Assembly (NCBI GenBank): GCA_964353455.1
Contig: CAYGWP010000480.1
Coordinates: 1 to 9,982, forward strand
From: CAYGWP01 sp964353455
GTDB lineage: Bacteria; Planctomycetota; Phycisphaerae; FEN-1346
DNA length: 9,982 nt
Direction of reading: 5' to 3'
This document shows, in pieces, positions 7,253 through 9,982 of this stretch. Numbering within the stretch: position 1 is the first letter of the stretch; each line of letters opens with the position of its first letter. The notes under the pieces are model-generated. The model searched no databases, was not told where the DNA came from, and saw only the letters and a program-made list of their open reading frames with translations. The translations under genes were made by a program, and so were the position numbers.

Positions 7253-7271
7253 TCGATGGCCGTCGCCGTGC
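7253..7271. repeat. Direct repeat, copy distal to the BshC-like gene (18/19 match to 7347-7365)
   Basis: TCGATGGCCGTCGCCGTGC on the plus strand, differing at one base from the sequence at 7347-7365 that encodes the last residues (TVTAID) of the BshC-like protein. The two copies flank the palindromic element at 7284-7340. This copy is outside any present gene. Read in the phase of the coding copy it continues to a TGA overlapping the isomerase start, so it looks like the former end of the upstream gene. Confidence 0.7.
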
Positions 7272-7283
7272 TCTTGTCGAGCG

Positions 7284-7340
7284 GTAGGGTGCGTGCTTGC
7301 ACGCACCAACCATATCCGCTCGCCCAGGCGAGCACCCTAC
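7284..7340. repeat. 57-bp palindromic REP/MITE-like element with terminal inverted repeats and two hairpins
   Basis: The ends are perfect 9-bp inverted repeats, GTAGGGTGC (7284-7292) and GCACCCTAC (7332-7340). Inside are two hairpins: 9-bp arms 7288-7296/7299-7307 (GGTGCGTGC and GCACGCACC) and 7-bp arms 7318-7324/7327-7333 (GCTCGCC and GGCGAGC). The plan, two hairpins inside inverted ends, matches the 1733-1863 element, though the sequence differs. The TAG stop of the BshC-like gene (7337-7339) lies inside the right terminal repeat. The element is flanked by 19-bp direct repeats, described separately. No transposase is present, so movement would need one supplied in trans. Confidence 0.75.
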
Positions 7341-8893
7341 ATTCGATCGATGGCCGTCACCGTGCGGTAGAAGTCCGCAAGTTGCCGCGCGTCGTGAAAG
7401 CAGAACGGGTACTCGCGGTCCTGGATGACGGCGTTCCAGCCCAGTTCGCGGCGGACCCCCTGAAGGTCTCGCGCGGCCGCCCGCGCGCCGTCCGGGTCGA
7501 GCGCGGCCAGGGCGTCGTTGATCTCGTGAATCCGGAGGAACGCCCGGCGCCGGTCCTCGCGCGTTGCGCCGCGCGATGCGATCAGCCGCCGCTTCTCCTC
7601 AATGAGCGCTCGCGCCTCGGGCCGCGCGAGCCCCGACTTCCCCATCATCCGGTCAGGATTATGCCGCCAGTCGCGCATGGCCCGAAGCGTCCTGGCCAGG
7701 TCGCGCTCCGTCGCGGGGAATCCCTTCAGCGGCAGCCGCACGGTGCACGAAGCCAGAACCATCTCCGGCGGCCGGACGCGGAACAGCCGCTCGAAGATTC
7801 CGTCGGTGATCTGGTCGTAAAGCGCCCCGCCCAGGCCGTGGATGAACGTGTCGGCCACGGCCAGTCGCACGAAGAGCGTCATCGAGAGGACCCGCGGGCG
7901 AATCTTCCAGCCGGCCTTGCGGAGGCCGGCGACCTGCGCCGCATCGCCGATCTCCTCGCGGTCGGCCGATAGCACGAGGCCGTCCCCGCGCGCCTCGACC
8001 CACAGTCGCCTGCGCCGCTCGCCCGACCGCCACACCCAGAACGGCGTCTCGATGCGGCGGCCGTCGCGGGCGAGGTCCGGCACCGGCTGCGCGGCCGACC
8101 GCTCGCGATACGCGCGGCGGTACTCGGCCAGCAAATCGTTGTACGCCGCAAAGAGTTCCCCGTGCCGCAGGAGCATCGCCGCCACAAAGAGCCGAAACGC
8201 CTTCGAGTCGGCCAACTGCGAAATCGGCAACTCATAGTTGCGGAGGCCGACCTCCTCCTCCTGTTTGCGCCGCGCGACCGCCAGCACCTCGCCAAGGCTG
8301 GCCGCGCCGGGCGTGGCCGTGATGAGGTGCTTCCACGAAATACGAAACGGCTCGGCACATTCGGCGGGCGCGGCAGACAGAACGGCGTGGATCGCCTCGG
8401 CCCGCAGGACGTCGGGGGCTTGATCCTCAAGCGCCGCGCCGCCCGCGCTCGGGGCGAACTCGACTTGCGCGGCAGCCACGCCCGCCGGAAACCGATACGC
8501 CTGCCCGCGGGCCTCATCATTATCAACGACAAGGTTCAGCGCCGCGCCGCCGACCGCCGAGGCCAGCGACCCGGCCAGGAAGTTCTTGATCCACACCCCC
8601 GGATGAAACGGCGGCGGCTGGTGGCCGGTCGCGATGAGCGGCATCGGTTCCGACCACTCCCGCTCAACCGCGAAGCCCCATCGCTCGGCGTACAGGCGGG
8701 CGAGCAGTATGATCTCGGCCCGCGCGGCCGCACGGAACTCCTGAAACGACCGCCCGCCGACCTGGAAGTCCCACGAGGCGATGAGCCGCCGGGTCCGCTC
8801 CACGAGGGCCTCAAGGTCGCCCGGCGTCGGATGGATATATGTTGCTCCATCCTCGCGCGGCACGCGCCAGTAGCGCCGGACGATGGGACTCAT
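7337..8893 (-). CDS. Conserved hypothetical protein, possible distant BshC-like (cysteine-adding enzyme fold) protein
   Basis: A 518-aa protein with no signal peptide or membrane segment. I have no firm name for it. Several blocks line up in order with BshC (about 540 aa): IATGHQPPPFHPGVWIKNF (87-105), where BshC has a GQQxGLxxGPLYTxxK motif; LNLVVDNDEARGQAY (119-133), where BshC has PVFWVAGEDHD; and DTFIHGLGGALYDQITDGIF (348-367) followed by RPPEMVLASCTVRL, where BshC has AFIAGPGEINYW followed by MPPVMPRLNITIL. Between them is a region with FWVWRSGERRRRLWV (285-299). A helical charged stretch at 390-485 could be coiled coil, as in BshC, and the end is YPFCFHDARQLADFYRTV. Since the GQQ and GPGE signatures are altered, bacillithiol synthesis is not implied; a ligase-like or nucleotide-binding role is a guess. 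The start ATG 8891-8893 overlaps the TGA of the glycosyltransferase gene (ATGA), so the two are translationally coupled. The C-terminus appears altered by a repeat element (7284-7340). Confidence 0.88.
   Translation of the reverse strand: MSPIVRRYWRVPREDGATYIHPTPGDLEALVERTRRLIASWDFQVGGRSFQEFRAAARAEIILLARLYAERWGFAVEREWSEPMPLIATGHQPPPFHPGVWIKNFLAGSLASAVGGAALNLVVDNDEARGQAYRFPAGVAAAQVEFAPSAGGAALEDQAPDVLRAEAIHAVLSAAPAECAEPFRISWKHLITATPGAASLGEVLAVARRKQEEEVGLRNYELPISQLADSKAFRLFVAAMLLRHGELFAAYNDLLAEYRRAYRERSAAQPVPDLARDGRRIETPFWVWRSGERRRRLWVEARGDGLVLSADREEIGDAAQVAGLRKAGWKIRPRVLSMTLFVRLAVADTFIHGLGGALYDQITDGIFERLFRVRPPEMVLASCTVRLPLKGFPATERDLARTLRAMRDWRHNPDRMMGKSGLARPEARALIEEKRRLIASRGATREDRRRAFLRIHEINDALAALDPDGARAAARDLQGVRRELGWNAVIQDREYPFCFHDARQLADFYRTVTAIDRM
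7347..7365. repeat. Direct repeat, coding copy inside the end of the BshC-like gene
   Basis: TCGATGGCCGTCACCGTGC, 18/19 identical to 7253-7271 and in the same orientation. It encodes part of the C-terminal TVTAID of the BshC-like protein. The period between copies is 94 bases, not a multiple of three. Confidence 0.7.
8890..8893 (-). promoter_or_regulatory. ATGA stop/start overlap (glycosyltransferase to BshC-like gene)
   Basis: The TGA of the glycosyltransferase gene (8890-8892) overlaps the ATG of the next gene (8891-8893). This is the usual signature of translational coupling and supports one transcript for the two genes. It also fixes the start of the BshC-like protein over an earlier in-frame ATG. 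Confidence 0.8.
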
Positions 8894-9675
8894 CCGCCGC
8901 CCCCCGCCCCGCCGCGCGCCGGCTTGCGGGTCGATTCGCGGCAGGCGAGGCCCGTCGCGGAGGCCCCGCCGCCGTCCCCCTGCCATGCCGCCACCTCGCG
9001 GTCGAGGACGTCCAGGTAATGCCGCAGGCGGACGCGCGGGTCGTCGAGGCCGCCGCGGAATGTCCTCGACGGATCGACATACAATAGTTTCACCGGAACC
9101 TCGCGCACCGCCAGCCCCGCCCGCGCCGCCTGGACCCAGAACTGGAGCGGCATCGCGTAGCCGCGCTCCGAGAGCGCCAGCCGCCGGAGCGCTGCGATGC
9201 GGTACGCCTTGAATCCGCAGAACGCATCGGTCAGCCGATACGGCGTCACGCGGGCGAGGATCTCCGTGATGAGAACGTTGATGCTCCGCCGCTCTTCCGG
9301 CACGGGCGACTGGCGCAGGCTCTCCGGCATATACCGCGACCCGGAGAGGACATCGGCATCGCCCCGCGCGGCCTCCGCCAGAAAGAGGCCGATGGCCGCA
9401 GGGTCGTGCTGCTCATCGGCATCCAGCGTGATGACCCACTCGAACCGCCGATGCACGGCGATGCAGAAAGCGTCGATCAGGCTCTGGCCGTAGCCTTCGT
9501 TCGTGTCGTGGTGATGGACCTCGACGAACGGGTGGGCGTCGAGGATTTCGGCGCTCCGGTCTGTCGAGCCGTCATCGACCGCCAGTATCTCCGGCGACCA
9601 GCGGACCATCTCGGCCAGCACCCGGGCAAGGTGCGGCTCCTCATTATAAACCGGGATGGCGATGAGCGTGCGCAT
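8890..9675 (-). CDS. Family-2 glycosyltransferase, polyprenyl-phosphate sugar synthase (dolichol-phosphate-mannose synthase-like)
   Basis: A 261-aa protein with a GT-A fold. The N-terminal strand LIAIPVYNEE (4-13), nucleotide-binding VDDGSTD (33-39) and metal-binding LDADEQHDP (84-92, D85/D87) are all present. SGSRYMPES (111-119), TDAFCGFKAYRI (149-160) and a basic GYAMPLQFWVQAARAGLAVREVP block (172-194) are typical of polyprenyl-phosphate mannose/glucose synthases. Such enzymes move a sugar from GDP- or UDP-sugar to a polyprenyl phosphate on the cytoplasmic face of the membrane. There is no C-terminal membrane domain, so it resembles the short soluble form. Residues about 233-261 are a Gly/Ala/Arg-rich tail with no conserved features; its last codons overlap the next gene as ATGA (8890-8893). 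The start ATG 9673-9675 is chosen because the beta-1 strand follows directly; only a weak GGG lies upstream. Its product would be a suitable donor for the GT-C proteins encoded further downstream (inference). Confidence 0.93.
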   Translation of the reverse strand: MRTLIAIPVYNEEPHLARVLAEMVRWSPEILAVDDGSTDRSAEILDAHPFVEVHHHDTNEGYGQSLIDAFCIAVHRRFEWVITLDADEQHDPAAIGLFLAEAARGDADVLSGSRYMPESLRQSPVPEERRSINVLITEILARVTPYRLTDAFCGFKAYRIAALRRLALSERGYAMPLQFWVQAARAGLAVREVPVKLLYVDPSRTFRGGLDDPRVRLRHYLDVLDREVAAWQGDGGGASATGLACRESTRKPARGGAGGGG

Positions 9676-9735
9676 GCACCCATCGTAAGGGGCCGGGGCG
9701 CGATTCGCAAGCGCGGCGTGAGTTGGCGTGGTGAG
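9676..9735. other. 60-base gap between the 9736 gene and the glycosyltransferase gene
   Basis: No hairpin with a U-tract, palindromic element or clear promoter is visible. The short spacing is compatible with read-through from the gene upstream. Confidence 0.4.
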
Positions 9736-9982
9736 TCAGCCGTCTGTGTCCGATTTCCGTCGGCGGCGCCCATCGGCATCCAGAAGGCGCCGGCGGACCT
9801 CCTCGAATAGGGCCCCCTGCCCCTCCTGGAGAGACCAACGCTCGACCTCGGAGAGGTCAACCTCGGTCGCCGCGGCCACAAGGCACGCCTGCTCGGCACA
9901 CGCGCGGTCGCCGAAGTAGTAGTAGTTGGCCAGCCTGTCCTTGACGCAGTCAGTTGGCGAGATGATCCGCAGCACCCCGGTC
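9736..9982 (-). CDS. Conserved hypothetical protein, C-terminal fragment (runs off the right edge)
   Basis: Only the last 81 residues are present and the frame is open to the edge, so the N-terminus is outside. The visible part reads LRIISPTDCVKDRLANYYYF, then GDRACAEQACLVAAATEVDL and a WS...EG...F helix. This SPTDCVKDRL / DR..-EQA..VA / ERWS pattern matches, from memory, the C-terminal region of small nucleotidyltransferase-like hypothetical proteins often found beside HTH genes in accessory loci. The match is unconfirmed, and the catalytic part, if any, lies outside the window. The protein ends in a basic tail (GRRRRKSDTDG). A GTG at 9973-9975 could be read as a start, but it would cut into the conserved block and is unlikely. 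It lies 60 bases upstream of the glycosyltransferase gene on the same strand and may or may not share its transcript. Confidence 0.65.
   Translation of the reverse strand, partial: TGVLRIISPTDCVKDRLANYYYFGDRACAEQACLVAAATEVDLSEVERWSLQEGQGALFEEVRRRLLDADGRRRRKSDTDG

Noticed and set aside
7337..8893. Naming the gene bshC
   Set aside because: The signature residues differ and no bshA or bshB is in the window; the resemblance is only to positions and fold.
8894..8986. N-terminal extension of the BshC-like gene to an ATG at 8986
   Set aside because: The ATGA overlap at 8890-8893 and the Gly/Arg-rich nature of the extension favour the shorter form.

Overview
The window is GC-rich bacterial DNA in which every supported gene lies on the minus strand, so transcription runs from position 9982 towards 1. 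Strong G/C preference at third codon positions, short gene spacing and the family content (large TPR-bearing membrane glycosyltransferases in tandem, a family of unnamed proteins I associate with planctomycetes) suggest a member of Planctomycetota or a neighbouring phylum, probably from an environmental assembly. This is inference; there is no rRNA or other taxonomic marker.

Layout in transcription order: (1) 9736-9982, the C-terminal end of a conserved hypothetical protein running off the right edge. (2) 8890-9675, a family-2 glycosyltransferase of the polyprenyl-phosphate sugar synthase type. (3) 7337-8893, a 518-aa soluble protein with no assigned function that shows position-by-position parallels to BshC, the cysteine-adding enzyme of bacillithiol synthesis; it starts in an ATGA overlap with gene 2. 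(4) 6368-7234, a TIM-barrel sugar phosphate isomerase/epimerase-like protein with its metal ligands intact. (5) 3832-6153, (6) 1865-3805 and (7) 1-1715 (cut by the left edge): three tandem paralogues, each with an N-terminal multi-membrane-spanning GT-C module carrying an acidic motif in the first loop and a C-terminal run of TPRs. This is the architecture of eukaryotic TMTC/PMT O-mannosyltransferases.

Three gaps between genes hold compact palindromic elements, each touching or overlapping the stop codon of the gene upstream: 1733-1863, 6276-6367 and 7284-7340. Two have inverted terminal repeats enclosing two hairpins; the third looks like a degenerate or rearranged relative. They look like REP/MITE-type non-coding elements. 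The one at 7284-7340 is flanked by a 19-bp direct repeat (18/19). Removing one repeat copy plus the element would rebuild a longer end for gene 3 that overlaps the start of gene 4, so the element appears to have split a formerly overlapping gene pair.

Working model (inference): the family-2 enzyme charges a polyprenyl phosphate with a sugar, and the three GT-C/TPR proteins use such lipid-linked sugars to glycosylate proteins outside the cytoplasmic membrane, with the TPR arms choosing targets. The roles of the BshC-like and TIM-barrel proteins in this are unknown. I see no rRNA, tRNA, CRISPR array, transposase or convincing sigma-70 promoter.
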